Source: Desulfarculus sp. (GTDB lineage: Bacteria; Desulfobacterota; Desulfarculia; Desulfarculales; Desulfarculaceae). From it: a DNA stretch of 45,804 nt. Numbering within the stretch: the stretch's first letter is position 1; every line of letters begins with the position of its first letter. The stretch spans positions 1-45,804 of the forward strand of contig JACRDC010000043.1 in the NCBI GenBank assembly GCA_016218705.1, given 5' to 3'. Below the pieces are notes generated by a model. That model had not been told where the DNA came from and searched no databases. It saw only the letters and a program-made list of their open reading frames with translations. The position numbers were made by a program, and so were the translations under genes. Of the stretch, positions 27,928 to 35,747 are shown piece after piece.

Positions 27928-28503
27928 ATGACCGACAACCACCGCGAGGAACGCGAATTCTTCCGCACCGCCGCCAGCCTCATGGTCTTCTGGGGGCCGG
28001 ACACCCTGGCCGGCCGCCAGGCCCTGGCCCTGGACTCCAAGCTGTGGGAGGGCCATGGCGAGATGGAGGCGGCGGCCCGCAAGGCCCTGGAGGACGAAAA
28101 GGCCCCCGAGGCCCTGCGCCCCGTCTTGTCGGTCATGCGCTGGCTGGACTTCAAGCTGGACCTGATCCTGCACCAGATGCGGCTGCGCGAGCAGGCCGCC
28201 CACTTCCCCGGCCGGGCCACCACCACCGATCTCTCGGGCTCGGGCTTTGGGGTGGCCGAGCCTTTGGGGGTGGAGGTGGGCAGCCGCGTCCTGGTCTCGC
28301 TGGCCTTGCCCGACGAGCCCTCGCGCCCGGTCACGGCCCTGGGCGAGGTGGTGCGCGCCGGCGAGGCCGACCTGGCCCACGGCGCGGCCTCGGCGGTGCG
28401 CTTTCTGGACATCGCCGAGATAGACCGCGAGCGCCTGATCCGCTTCACCTTCAACCAGCAGCGCCGGCTCTTGGCCCAGCGCAACCAGGGTGAACAGGAG
28501 TAG
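27928..28503 (+). CDS. PilZ-domain protein
   Basis: 191 residues with an N-terminal alpha-helical part and a C-terminal PilZ-like beta-barrel (about 85-175). The DxSxxG-like motif is TTDLSGSGFGV; the arginines of the RxxxR site may be AHFPGR or upstream, so c-di-GMP binding is probable but not certain. Follows the HD-GYP gene by 10 bp (GGAG before ATG) and precedes the kinase gene by 2 bp, suggesting a functional set. Confidence 0.75.
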   Translation: MTDNHREEREFFRTAASLMVFWGPDTLAGRQALALDSKLWEGHGEMEAAARKALEDEKAPEALRPVLSVMRWLDFKLDLILHQMRLREQAAHFPGRATTTDLSGSGFGVAEPLGVEVGSRVLVSLALPDEPSRPVTALGEVVRAGEADLAHGAASAVRFLDIAEIDRERLIRFTFNQQRRLLAQRNQGEQE

Positions 28504-28505
28504 CC

Positions 28506-29234
28506 ATGGCCCCCGAGCTTTCTCCCCAGGTGGTGCAGGCCCTCTTGCGGCGCGAGCGGCTGGCCCTGGTGGGGCGCCTGCTCAAGGGCGTGGTGCACAA
28601 CCTTTCGGGCGGCCTGCAGATGCTCCGGCTGCCCATGGATCTCCTGGAGCTCAAGCTGGCCCAGGGCCAGACCCAGGACCTGTCCTCCAAGCTCAAGGCC
28701 ATGCACCAGGGCTTCGAGCGCACCGGCGGCGAGGTGGACCTGCTGGCGGCCAAGGCCGGCCAGTTCCAGGCCGACGAGCCCCAGCCCCTGGACCTATGCC
28801 AACTGGCCCGGGAGCAACTGGCCTTCTGGCGGGCCGACATGTACTTCAAGCACGAGACCAAGCTGGAGGCCGACTTGCCGGCGTCCTGCCCCAAGGTGGT
28901 GGCCGCCTACCAGGACGTGGCGCTGGCCTTCAACGCCCTGGTGGCCAACGCCCTGGAGGTCCTGGCCCCGGCCGGCGCCCGCCAGCTGCAGGTGTGCTGG
29001 CGCCAGGAGGACGGGCGCTCGCTCTTGCTGGTGGGTGACAACGGCCCCGGCCCCAGGCCCGAGATGGCCGCGGCCATGTTCGAGCCCTTTACCGGCGACA
29101 AGGGCGGTGAGCACGACGGCCTGGGGCTTTTCCTGGCCCGGGCCGCCCTGGCCCCCTGGGGCGGCGGGCTGCGCTGGCAGGCCGGTCCGCCCCTGACGGT
29201 ATTTGTCCTGGACCTGCCGCTAAGTCAGACCTGA
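28506..29234 (+). CDS. Soluble histidine kinase
   Basis: 242 residues without membrane segments or sensor domain. H-box at His31 (LLKGVVHNLSGGLQ), then N-box NALVANALE, G1 VGDNGPGP, and G2 GLGLFLARAAL. It may phosphorylate the HD-GYP receiver or the CheY-like proteins downstream. Only 4 bp separate it from the HEAT-repeat gene; a signal would have to come through a partner, perhaps the PilZ or HEAT protein (inference). Confidence 0.85.
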   Translation: MAPELSPQVVQALLRRERLALVGRLLKGVVHNLSGGLQMLRLPMDLLELKLAQGQTQDLSSKLKAMHQGFERTGGEVDLLAAKAGQFQADEPQPLDLCQLAREQLAFWRADMYFKHETKLEADLPASCPKVVAAYQDVALAFNALVANALEVLAPAGARQLQVCWRQEDGRSLLLVGDNGPGPRPEMAAAMFEPFTGDKGGEHDGLGLFLARAALAPWGGGLRWQAGPPLTVFVLDLPLSQT

Positions 29235-29238
29235 CCCC

Positions 29239-31140
29239 ATGAGCGATGAGTTCCTCAAGGGCCTGTTGGCCCAGTTGGCCAGCCACCACCCCCTGCTGCG
29301 CCTGGAGGCCGTGGCCCAACTGGGCCGCCTGGGCGACCCCCGGGCGGTGCCGGCCCTGGTGGACCACCTGGCCGACGCCGACGGCGAGGTGCGTGCAAGC
29401 GTGATGCAGGCCCTGACCGGCATCCGCGGCCGGGAGGTGGCCGCCCGCCTGGTGCCCCTGCTCAGCGTGGAGCAGGTGGGGCTGCGCAACATGGCCATGG
29501 ACCTGCTCAGGCGCATTGGCCAGGACGCCCCGGACCTGATCCTGACCCTATTGGAGGAGGACGACCGCGACCTGCGCATCTTCGCCGCCGACATCGTGGG
29601 CAACGTGGATTCGCCGGGGGTGGGCCGGGCCTTGATGCGCGCCCTGGGAGACCCCGACCCCAACGTGCGGGTGGCCGCGGCCATCAGCCTGGGCCGCCGC
29701 CGGGATGGCCAGGCCGTGCCGGCCCTGGTCAAGGCCCTGGCCGACGAGCCCTGGGTGCGCTTCGCGGCCATCGAGGCCCTGGCCGCCATCGGCGACCCGG
29801 CGGCCCTGGAGCCCTTGCTGGCGGTGATGCGCCAGGAGGACGAGTTGGCCCAGGCCTCCATCGCCGCCGCCCTGGGCAGCTTCGTGGACCCCCGGGCCGC
29901 CGAGTGTCTGCTCACGGCCCTGCGCACCGCCCAGGGACCCATGGTGCCGCTGTTGGTCAACGCTTTACTCAAGACCGCCCCGCCGGAGCTGATCGCGGGC
30001 ATGGACCACGCCTTGCGCGAGCGGGCCATGCTGGGCCTGGTGGACAGCTTGGAAGACCCCTCCGACCAGGTACGCGCCGACGCCCTCCATGGCCTGGCCC
30101 GCCTGGGCGACGCCGGCTCGGTCTACGCCATCCTCAACCTGGCTCGCAACAACCAGGACCCCCGCCTGGCCGATCTTATCCAAAAGGCCCTGGTGGCCAT
30201 CGGCGCCAGCGGACCCCTGATGGGCGCCACCCACGACCCGGACCCGCGGGTGGCCGAGGCGGCCGTGGCCGCCCTGGGCCACCTGGGCGGCCCGGACGCC
30301 GACCAGGCCCTGGTCAAGGCCCTGGAGCACCCCGCCTCCAAGGTGCGGCGCCAGGCCGCCCAGCAACTGGGCCTGGGGCGCTTCGGCCGGGCCGTGGGGT
30401 CTTTGGAGACGGCCCTGGGCGATCACGACCCCCGGGTGCAGCGCGAGGCCGCCCGCGCCCTGGGGCTTTTGGGCCAGGTCCGCTCGGTGGCGGCCCTGGG
30501 CAGCCTGCTGGACCACCCCCGCCTGGAGCTGCGCCTGGAGGCGCTCAAGGCCCTGCTGGCCATCGGAGGCGGAGAGGTGCGCGTCCTGTTATTGCGCGGC
30601 CTGGCCAGCCATGAGCCCCGGCGCCGCGAGCTGTGCGCCCTGGGCCTGGGCTCCCTGGGGGTGGGCAGCGAGGCCCGGCGCCTGGCCGGCCTCTTGGCCG
30701 ACCCCGAGCCCCGGGTGCGGCGGGCCGCCGTGCAGTCGTTGGTGGAAAGCGGCGCTCCCGGCGTGTGGCCAGACCTGGGCCGGGTGCTCATGGACCAGGA
30801 CCGGGGGGTGCGGATGGCCCTGGTGCAGGCCCTGCAGGCCCGCAACCTGCCCGAGGTGCGCGAGCTGTTGGTGCGCGCCCTGGCCGACCCCGACCTGCAA
30901 CTGCGCCACCAGGCCGTGGAGAGCCTGGGCCGGTTGCGGGCCAGGGAGGCCGTGGTGCCCCTGGTGGGCATGCTCTGGGTGGGTGACCGCTCCTTGCGCA
31001 TCGCCGCCGCCCGCTCCCTGGGAGACATCGGGGCCGAGGAGGCCAACGCCGACCTCATCGGCCTCTTGGCCGACCCCGACCCCGAGGTGCGGGCCACGGC
31101 CACCCGCTCCCTGCAGCAGATATCAGGGGGTTGGGGCTAG
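29239..31140 (+). CDS. HEAT-repeat protein
   Basis: 633 residues made almost entirely of PBS-lyase-type HEAT repeats (about 30 residues each, e.g. LGRLGDPRAVPALVDHL, LGDIGAEEANADLIGLL). No catalytic motif or signal peptide. Such solenoids are protein-binding scaffolds; found in the middle of a kinase/receiver cluster, it may organise these or an unseen apparatus. AT codon use and GC are like the neighbours. Confidence 0.85.
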   Translation: MSDEFLKGLLAQLASHHPLLRLEAVAQLGRLGDPRAVPALVDHLADADGEVRASVMQALTGIRGREVAARLVPLLSVEQVGLRNMAMDLLRRIGQDAPDLILTLLEEDDRDLRIFAADIVGNVDSPGVGRALMRALGDPDPNVRVAAAISLGRRRDGQAVPALVKALADEPWVRFAAIEALAAIGDPAALEPLLAVMRQEDELAQASIAAALGSFVDPRAAECLLTALRTAQGPMVPLLVNALLKTAPPELIAGMDHALRERAMLGLVDSLEDPSDQVRADALHGLARLGDAGSVYAILNLARNNQDPRLADLIQKALVAIGASGPLMGATHDPDPRVAEAAVAALGHLGGPDADQALVKALEHPASKVRRQAAQQLGLGRFGRAVGSLETALGDHDPRVQREAARALGLLGQVRSVAALGSLLDHPRLELRLEALKALLAIGGGEVRVLLLRGLASHEPRRRELCALGLGSLGVGSEARRLAGLLADPEPRVRRAAVQSLVESGAPGVWPDLGRVLMDQDRGVRMALVQALQARNLPEVRELLVRALADPDLQLRHQAVESLGRLRAREAVVPLVGMLWVGDRSLRIAAARSLGDIGAEEANADLIGLLADPDPEVRATATRSLQQISGGWG

Positions 31141-31272
31141 GCCGCCGGGGGACTGGCGGCATGGGCTTGCGTGGCGATATACTTGGCCGCAATACTAAAA
31201 ATGATCGGCCACGGCGCCCACCTCCACCTGGGGATGGCCGCGGGCAAGGGCCGCCACATGGACGGGAGTTAA

Positions 31273-31638
31273 ATGGCAGTGCGCGTGCTGGTGGTGGACG
31301 ACTCGCCCACCATAGTCAATATGCTCAGCCTGGTGCTCAGGCAGCACGGCCTGGAGGCGCTGGGGGCCGCCGACGGCCAGGAGGCCTTGGGCCAACTGCA
31401 GCGGCAGGCGGTGGACCTGGTCATCACCGATGTGAACATGCCCAACATGGACGGCTTCGCCCTCATCACGGCCATAAGGGCCAATCCCGCCTGGCGCGGC
31501 CTGCCCATCATCGTGCTGACCACCGAGTCGGCGCCCCAGGACCATGAGGCCGGCCTGCGCCGAGGGGCCGACCTGTACGTGACCAAGCCGGTGAAGCCGG
31601 CCGACCTGATGGTCATGGTGCGTTCACTGTTGACCTAG
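31273..31638 (+). CDS. CheY-like single-domain response regulator
   Basis: 121 residues, a lone receiver domain. Acidic pair VVDD, phospho-acceptor Asp53 (ITDVNMPNMDG), Thr in VLTTES, Lys in YVTKPVKP. No output domain, so it acts by protein binding. GGGAG lies 5-9 bases before ATG 31273. 132 bp after the HEAT gene, so it may have its own promoter. Confidence 0.92.
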   Translation: MAVRVLVVDDSPTIVNMLSLVLRQHGLEALGAADGQEALGQLQRQAVDLVITDVNMPNMDGFALITAIRANPAWRGLPIIVLTTESAPQDHEAGLRRGADLYVTKPVKPADLMVMVRSLLT

Positions 31639-31667
31639 CCAACCCAAGGCCGAGGGGAGGTGGCGGC

Positions 31668-32828
31668 GTGACCCTAGAGGACGGAAAAAGCCTGCTCTTC
31701 TTGGTGGTGGACGACCAGTTCAACGTCCGGCGCATGGTCCAGAATTTCCTGCGCACCTTCGGCTATACCAAAATTATTGACGCCCCCGACGGCGAAAAGG
31801 CCTGGGAAAAGGCCAAGGGCGAGGACGTGGGCTTCGTAATCTGCGACTGGAACATGCCCAACCTCAACGGCCTGGGCTTCCTGCGCCGGGTGCGCGCCGA
31901 CCAGCGCCTCAAGGACGTGCCCTTCCTCATGGTCACCGCCGAGGTGGCCGAGGAGATCGTGGCGGAGGCCATCGAGGAAGGGGTGGACGGCTACATCGTC
32001 AAGCCCTTCCAGGCCAAGACCTTGGTGGACAAGGTGGAGGCCATCCTGGAAAAGCGCCGCACCCCCCAGCCGCTGGACATCCACCTTAGCCAGGGGGCGG
32101 AGCTTCTGAAAAAGGGCCTGGCCCAGGAGGCCCTGGGCGAGTATGAGAGCGCCCTGGAACTGGCCCCCCAGAGCCCCCGGGCCCTGGTGGCCGCGGGCGA
32201 GGCCCTGGAGGCCCTGGGCCGCGATCAGGAGGCCCTGGACCGCTATCAGGGGGCGGTGAAGCTGGCCAAGCGCTACGTGCGCGGCCACGACCGCCTGGGC
32301 GCCCTCTACCGCCGCCTGGGCCAGACCGAGCAGGCCAGCAAGCACTTGCAGGTGGCCGCGGCCATCAGCCCGCGCAACGTCCGCCGCCAGGTGGAGGTGG
32401 GGCGCATGCTCATCGAGCAGGGCGACACGGGCAAGGGGCTGGCGGCCCTCAAGGCGGCCAGCGACAACGCCGGCGACAACGCCGCCCTGGCCGAGGAGAT
32501 GGGCGAGATACTCTTGTCGGCCGGGCTCAACGACGACGCGGCCCGGGCCTTCAGCAAGGCGGTGCGCCTGGACCCGGCCAAGGTGCACATCTACAACCGT
32601 CTGGGCATCGCCTACCGGCGCCAGAAGCGCTACGCCGAGGCCATCCGCGAGTATCAGCGCGCCCTGTTGGTCAAGCCCGACGACGAGAACCTCCACTACA
32701 ACCTGGCCGTGGCCCAGGCCGAGGCCGGCCAGTTCGGGCCGGCCAAGGAGACCCTGGCCCAGGCACTTAAGTTGCGCTCCGACTTCGTGGAGGCCCGCGA
32801 GCTGCTCGCGCGCCTGGAGAAGGCATGA
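31668..32828 (+). CDS. Receiver-TPR response regulator
   Basis: 386 residues: receiver domain (Asp60 in FVICDWNMPN, Lys in YIVKPFQ) followed by about six TPR repeats (from about 140: ELLKKGLAQEALGEYESALE, RLGIAYRRQKRYAEAIREYQ). REC-TPR proteins are scaffolds in bacterial chemosensory and biofilm signalling. GTG 31668; stop overlaps the next gene (ATGA). Confidence 0.9.
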   Translation: MTLEDGKSLLFLVVDDQFNVRRMVQNFLRTFGYTKIIDAPDGEKAWEKAKGEDVGFVICDWNMPNLNGLGFLRRVRADQRLKDVPFLMVTAEVAEEIVAEAIEEGVDGYIVKPFQAKTLVDKVEAILEKRRTPQPLDIHLSQGAELLKKGLAQEALGEYESALELAPQSPRALVAAGEALEALGRDQEALDRYQGAVKLAKRYVRGHDRLGALYRRLGQTEQASKHLQVAAAISPRNVRRQVEVGRMLIEQGDTGKGLAALKAASDNAGDNAALAEEMGEILLSAGLNDDAARAFSKAVRLDPAKVHIYNRLGIAYRRQKRYAEAIREYQRALLVKPDDENLHYNLAVAQAEAGQFGPAKETLAQALKLRSDFVEARELLARLEKA

Positions 32829-34084
32829 CCAGCGACCCCGTAAGCGACCCCGCCAGCGACTGCGGCCAGCTCTGGGAGATCATCCAGGCCAGCCGCAACA
32901 AGCTCAAGGCCGCCTTCGATGCCATCGCCGACCCGGTCTGCTCGGTCACGCCCGACCTCAGGGTGGAGTCGCTGAACCTGGCCCTGGCGCAGTTGGCCGG
33001 CCGCCATCCCCGCGAACTGGTGGGGCTGGGCATCGGCCAGGTGCTGGAACAGGCCCATTTCGTGCCCACGGCCCGCCAGCAGTTCCTGGAGGCCATGGCC
33101 GAGGTGCGGGCCTCGGGCCGCGCCCAGGCCCGCCTGGTGGAGACCTCCCTCCAGGAGGGGCACCTGTTCTACGAGCTGACGGCCAGCCCGGTGCTGGACA
33201 AGCAGGGGCTGGTGAACCTGGTCATCCTCCAGGTGCAGGACGTCACCGAGTTCAAGCGCATGGAACAGACCGTGCGCGAGTACAGCCAGTCCCTGGAGGA
33301 AAAGGTCGCCGAGCGCACCCGCGACCTCACCCTGGCCCAGGACCAGTTGCGCGAGGAAAAGGAACGCCTGGCCCAGGCCAACCTGGAGCTCAGGCGCCTG
33401 GACATCCTGCGCCACGACCTGACCAACATGGTGGTCCACGACATGAAGGGACCCCTGGCCGAGGTGATGGGCAACCTGGATCTGATCTCCTATGAACCGC
33501 TGAGCGACATGCAGCGCGAGGCCCTGGAGCTGGCCAGCCTGGGGGCCGAGGACCTCCTGCGCATGATCATGAACCTCCTGGACATTGACCGCCTGGAGGA
33601 GGGGCGCCTGTTGGTGCGGCCCGAACCGGTGCTTTTCGCGGACCTGGCCGGCGGCCTCCTGCGCAAGTTCCAGACCCTGATCCGCCTCAAGGGCATCGAG
33701 GCCCAGGCCCAGGATGAAACCGCCGGGGCCTTCGAGGCCGACCCCGCCTTGTTGGGCCGGGTGCTGCAAAACCTTTTAACCAACGCCCTGGGCCATACCC
33801 CCGAGGGCGGCCGGGTGGAGCTCAGGGCCGCCATCGGCGACGGCGAGGGCGTGCTCTTGAGCGTGCGGGACACCGGCGCGGGCATACCCGAGCGCTTCCG
33901 GGAGCGCGTCTTCCAGAAGTTCACCCAGGCCAGCGACGGCAGCGGCCCGCGCACCAGCACCGGCCTGGGGCTGACCTTCTGCAAGATGGCCGTGGAGGCC
34001 CACGGCGGCCGTATCTGGTTCGACAGCCAGGAGGGCGTGGGTTCCACCTTCCACGTGTGGCTGCCCCGCCAAATACCAGAATAA
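32825..34084 (+). CDS. PAS-domain histidine kinase
   Basis: 419 residues: PAS domain (about 28-145), coiled coil (150-195), HisKA with His205 (VVHDMKGPLAEV), and HATPase with NLLTNALGHTPEG, DTGAGIP, GLGLTFC. Cytoplasmic. Overlaps the REC-TPR gene by four bases, so it is the likely cognate kinase. Last gene of the block. Confidence 0.92.
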   Translation: MTSDPVSDPASDCGQLWEIIQASRNKLKAAFDAIADPVCSVTPDLRVESLNLALAQLAGRHPRELVGLGIGQVLEQAHFVPTARQQFLEAMAEVRASGRAQARLVETSLQEGHLFYELTASPVLDKQGLVNLVILQVQDVTEFKRMEQTVREYSQSLEEKVAERTRDLTLAQDQLREEKERLAQANLELRRLDILRHDLTNMVVHDMKGPLAEVMGNLDLISYEPLSDMQREALELASLGAEDLLRMIMNLLDIDRLEEGRLLVRPEPVLFADLAGGLLRKFQTLIRLKGIEAQAQDETAGAFEADPALLGRVLQNLLTNALGHTPEGGRVELRAAIGDGEGVLLSVRDTGAGIPERFRERVFQKFTQASDGSGPRTSTGLGLTFCKMAVEAHGGRIWFDSQEGVGSTFHVWLPRQIPE

Positions 34085-34123
34085 CCCCCGCCGGCGCCGT
34101 CACCGCCTCTGCCCCCAAAATAA

Positions 34124-34153
34124 CCAGCCCCCCGCCCGAGGGCGGAGGGCTGG
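34124..34153 (-). terminator. Rho-independent terminator of the porin gene
   Basis: On the minus strand a 14-bp GC-rich stem (arms 34140-34153 and 34124-34137; one G-U pair; two-base gap in the palindrome) is followed by TTATTTT. It starts 22 bp after the porin stop. It may also stop reading from the kinase gene on the other strand, though there is no T-tract there. Confidence 0.7.
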
Positions 34154-34174
34154 CGGCTTCTGGTGGGAAGGAGG

Positions 34175-34966
34175 CTAGAAGGAATAGGCGAGGGTCAGGC
34201 CCCAGAAGCCCTTGTCGCCGTAGCCGAAGGCGTCCTTGATCTCGCTGTCCATGAGCCACATGTGGTAGTAGGCGGGGGTGATCTTGAGCGCGTCCATGAC
34301 CTTGACCGAGAAGCCCAGCATGATGGCGGTGTCCAGGAAGGCGTCCTTGTCCACGCCCGCGTTGTACTCGTACTTGTGGTAGTCCTTGGAGGCCCACTCC
34401 ACGCCCAGGCCGGCCAGCAGCGAGACGGCCACCTCCTTGTGGGGCTTGTACACCTCCTTGTCCACGCTGAAGGTCAGGCTGACCAACTGGCCGTGCACGT
34501 CGCCCACGTCCTGGTAGACCTTCAGGGCGGGGGTGACCAGCCACTTGTAGGAGACGCCGGCGTAGAGCTCGGTGGTGGTGGGCTGGGTCATGTTGGGGTA
34601 GAGGTAGTGGATGACGCCCACCGGGAAGCTGAAATCGCCGAACTCGAAGGCGTACTCGGCGGTGAGGTCCACCTCGGTGAACTTGCCCTTGCGCTCGATC
34701 TTGTCGGTGAGGTTGTAGTTGCCCCACACGTTGAAGCTAAAGCCATGGGCGGCCACGGTCAGGCCCGGTTGCAGCACCGGGTCGTCCACGGTCAGGGCAC
34801 CCCGCGAGAGGTACTTGCTGTAGTAGGGCAGGATCAGGTCCACGCTCCAGGCCTTGTCCTCGCCGTCTTTTTCCTTGGCGGTTGCCTCCTCGGCGGCCAG
34901 GGCCGCCGCCGGCAAGGCCAGCATCAGCAACAATAGTCCCAACATCAGGTTTTTTCGGGCCAGCAT
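34175..34966 (-). CDS. TorF-type putative outer-membrane protein
   Basis: 263 residues with signal peptide (MLARKNLMLGLLLLMLALPA...). The mature protein has alternating aromatic/polar strands, ending in an aromatic Phe (LTLAYSF), as outer-membrane beta-barrels do. YSKYLSRGALTVDDPVLQPG and the FNVWGNYNLTD segment match TorF-type porin-like proteins (S..RG...D.P..Q). Function unknown; small-solute permeability is possible. GGAAGG 8 bases before ATG 34966. Confidence 0.75.
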   Translation of the reverse strand: MLARKNLMLGLLLLMLALPAAALAAEEATAKEKDGEDKAWSVDLILPYYSKYLSRGALTVDDPVLQPGLTVAAHGFSFNVWGNYNLTDKIERKGKFTEVDLTAEYAFEFGDFSFPVGVIHYLYPNMTQPTTTELYAGVSYKWLVTPALKVYQDVGDVHGQLVSLTFSVDKEVYKPHKEVAVSLLAGLGVEWASKDYHKYEYNAGVDKDAFLDTAIMLGFSVKVMDALKITPAYYHMWLMDSEIKDAFGYGDKGFWGLTLAYSF

Positions 34967-35099
34967 CTCAATTACCTTCCCTTGCCTGCGCCATAATCTG
35001 GCGCCGGTGTTCAGGCGCACCCCAGGCCCCCGCCCAGGGCGGCGCGTGTTTGGCGCAAAAGCTTCAGCCTTCGCGGATATTTTAATTGAATTGATTCCC

Positions 35100-35139
35100 G
35101 GCGGCGTTGCCAGAGGGCTTCAGCACCTCGTTTGCCGCC
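35100..35139 (-). other. Structured element in the porin 5' leader
   Basis: In the minus-strand transcript, GGCGGC pairs with GCCGCC (35134-35139 with 35100-35105), enclosing asymmetric loops (AAAC / UGGCAAC) and an inner GAGG/CCUC stem. A stem with purine-rich internal loops in a 200-nt leader is compatible with a cis-regulatory RNA, but I do not recognise a known riboswitch class. Confidence 0.3.
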
Positions 35140-35170
35140 CCCAACCAGCCCCTGACGGTCGTCCCTATTA

Positions 35171-35199
35171 GTATTATTTTGTCTTACCGGGATTGTCAA
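35171..35199 (-). promoter_or_regulatory. Sigma70 promoter for the porin gene
   Basis: Minus strand: TTGACA (35194-35199), 17-base spacer, TAATAC (35171-35176). The -35 is perfect, the spacing ideal and the region AT-rich. It lies 205 bp before the porin ATG. Confidence 0.65.
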
Positions 35200-35353
35200 G
35201 CGTCCTTTCCGCCGCCCGGGGGCAGCCGGGGCATTGGCCTTGGCAACGGCAGGGTCCGTCCTGGTGGCCGTGGGGGTGGTGATGTTCCTGGTGCGGGGCC
35301 TCTGTGTCTGGGTGCATGGGTTCTGACTCCCTTGCTGGCAGATGGGTTAAGTT

Positions 35354-35485
35354 TTAGCGCGCCTGGCCTGCCTGGCGGCCTGGGAGCAAGCCTTCCGAAG
35401 CCGGGCGCAGGAACACCCAGCGTCTTTGCCGGTGCGGCCGGCATGGCGCGGCAATACCGGTTTCCAGGGTGATGGCCTTGCTCAT
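35354..35485 (-). CDS. Possible small ORF at the end of the feo operon
   Basis: 43 residues (MSKAITLETGIAAP...), basic, no family recognised. ATG 35485 has GGGAGGACAGG immediately before it and follows the Cys-rich gene by 28 bp, so translation is plausible. Sequence content looks low in complexity (Arg/Gly/Pro), and it could equally be a degraded remnant. Confidence 0.25.
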   Translation of the reverse strand: MSKAITLETGIAAPCRPHRQRRWVFLRPASEGLLPGRQAGQAR

Positions 35486-35513
35486 GGTCCTGTCCTCCCG
35501 GTGACGGGGTTGT

Positions 35514-35732
35514 CTACTTGCCGGCGCCGCAGGCTGGGCAGCCGGTCTGGGGCGGGGTCCCGGCCGGGGCCGAGGGGCAGCCGCCGCAGGCGCGGCCCCC
35601 CGCGGCCTGGCCCCCATCGCCCCCTTCGCAGCCGCAGGCCGGGGCCTGGCCGCTCACGGTGCGCCACACTCGCCGGGCCAGCCACAGGGCGGCGGCCCCC
35701 ACGATCACCACTACGCTCAGCGTCTCCCACAT
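35514..35732 (-). CDS. FeoB-associated Cys-rich membrane protein
   Basis: 72 residues: one N-terminal membrane helix (TLSVVVIVGAAALWLARRVW) and a Gly/Cys-rich tail (CGCEGG, CGGCP, CPACG). This is the FeoC-like small partner common beside feoB in anaerobes; it may bind Fe(II) or FeS near the transporter. 15 bp downstream of feoB with GAAAGGAG before ATG. Confidence 0.88.
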   Translation of the reverse strand: MWETLSVVVIVGAAALWLARRVWRTVSGQAPACGCEGGDGGQAAGGRACGGCPSAPAGTPPQTGCPACGAGK

Positions 35733-35747
35733 GGTGGCCTCTCCTTT

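Larger units (their letters stand above)
34967..35513. other. Intergenic region with long porin leader
   Basis: 547 bp from the porin start to the end of the Feo-associated gene. It holds the porin promoter (35171-35199), a structured leader of about 200 nt, and a possible small ORF (35354-35485). The rest (about 35205-35350) shows no feature I can support. Confidence 0.5.
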
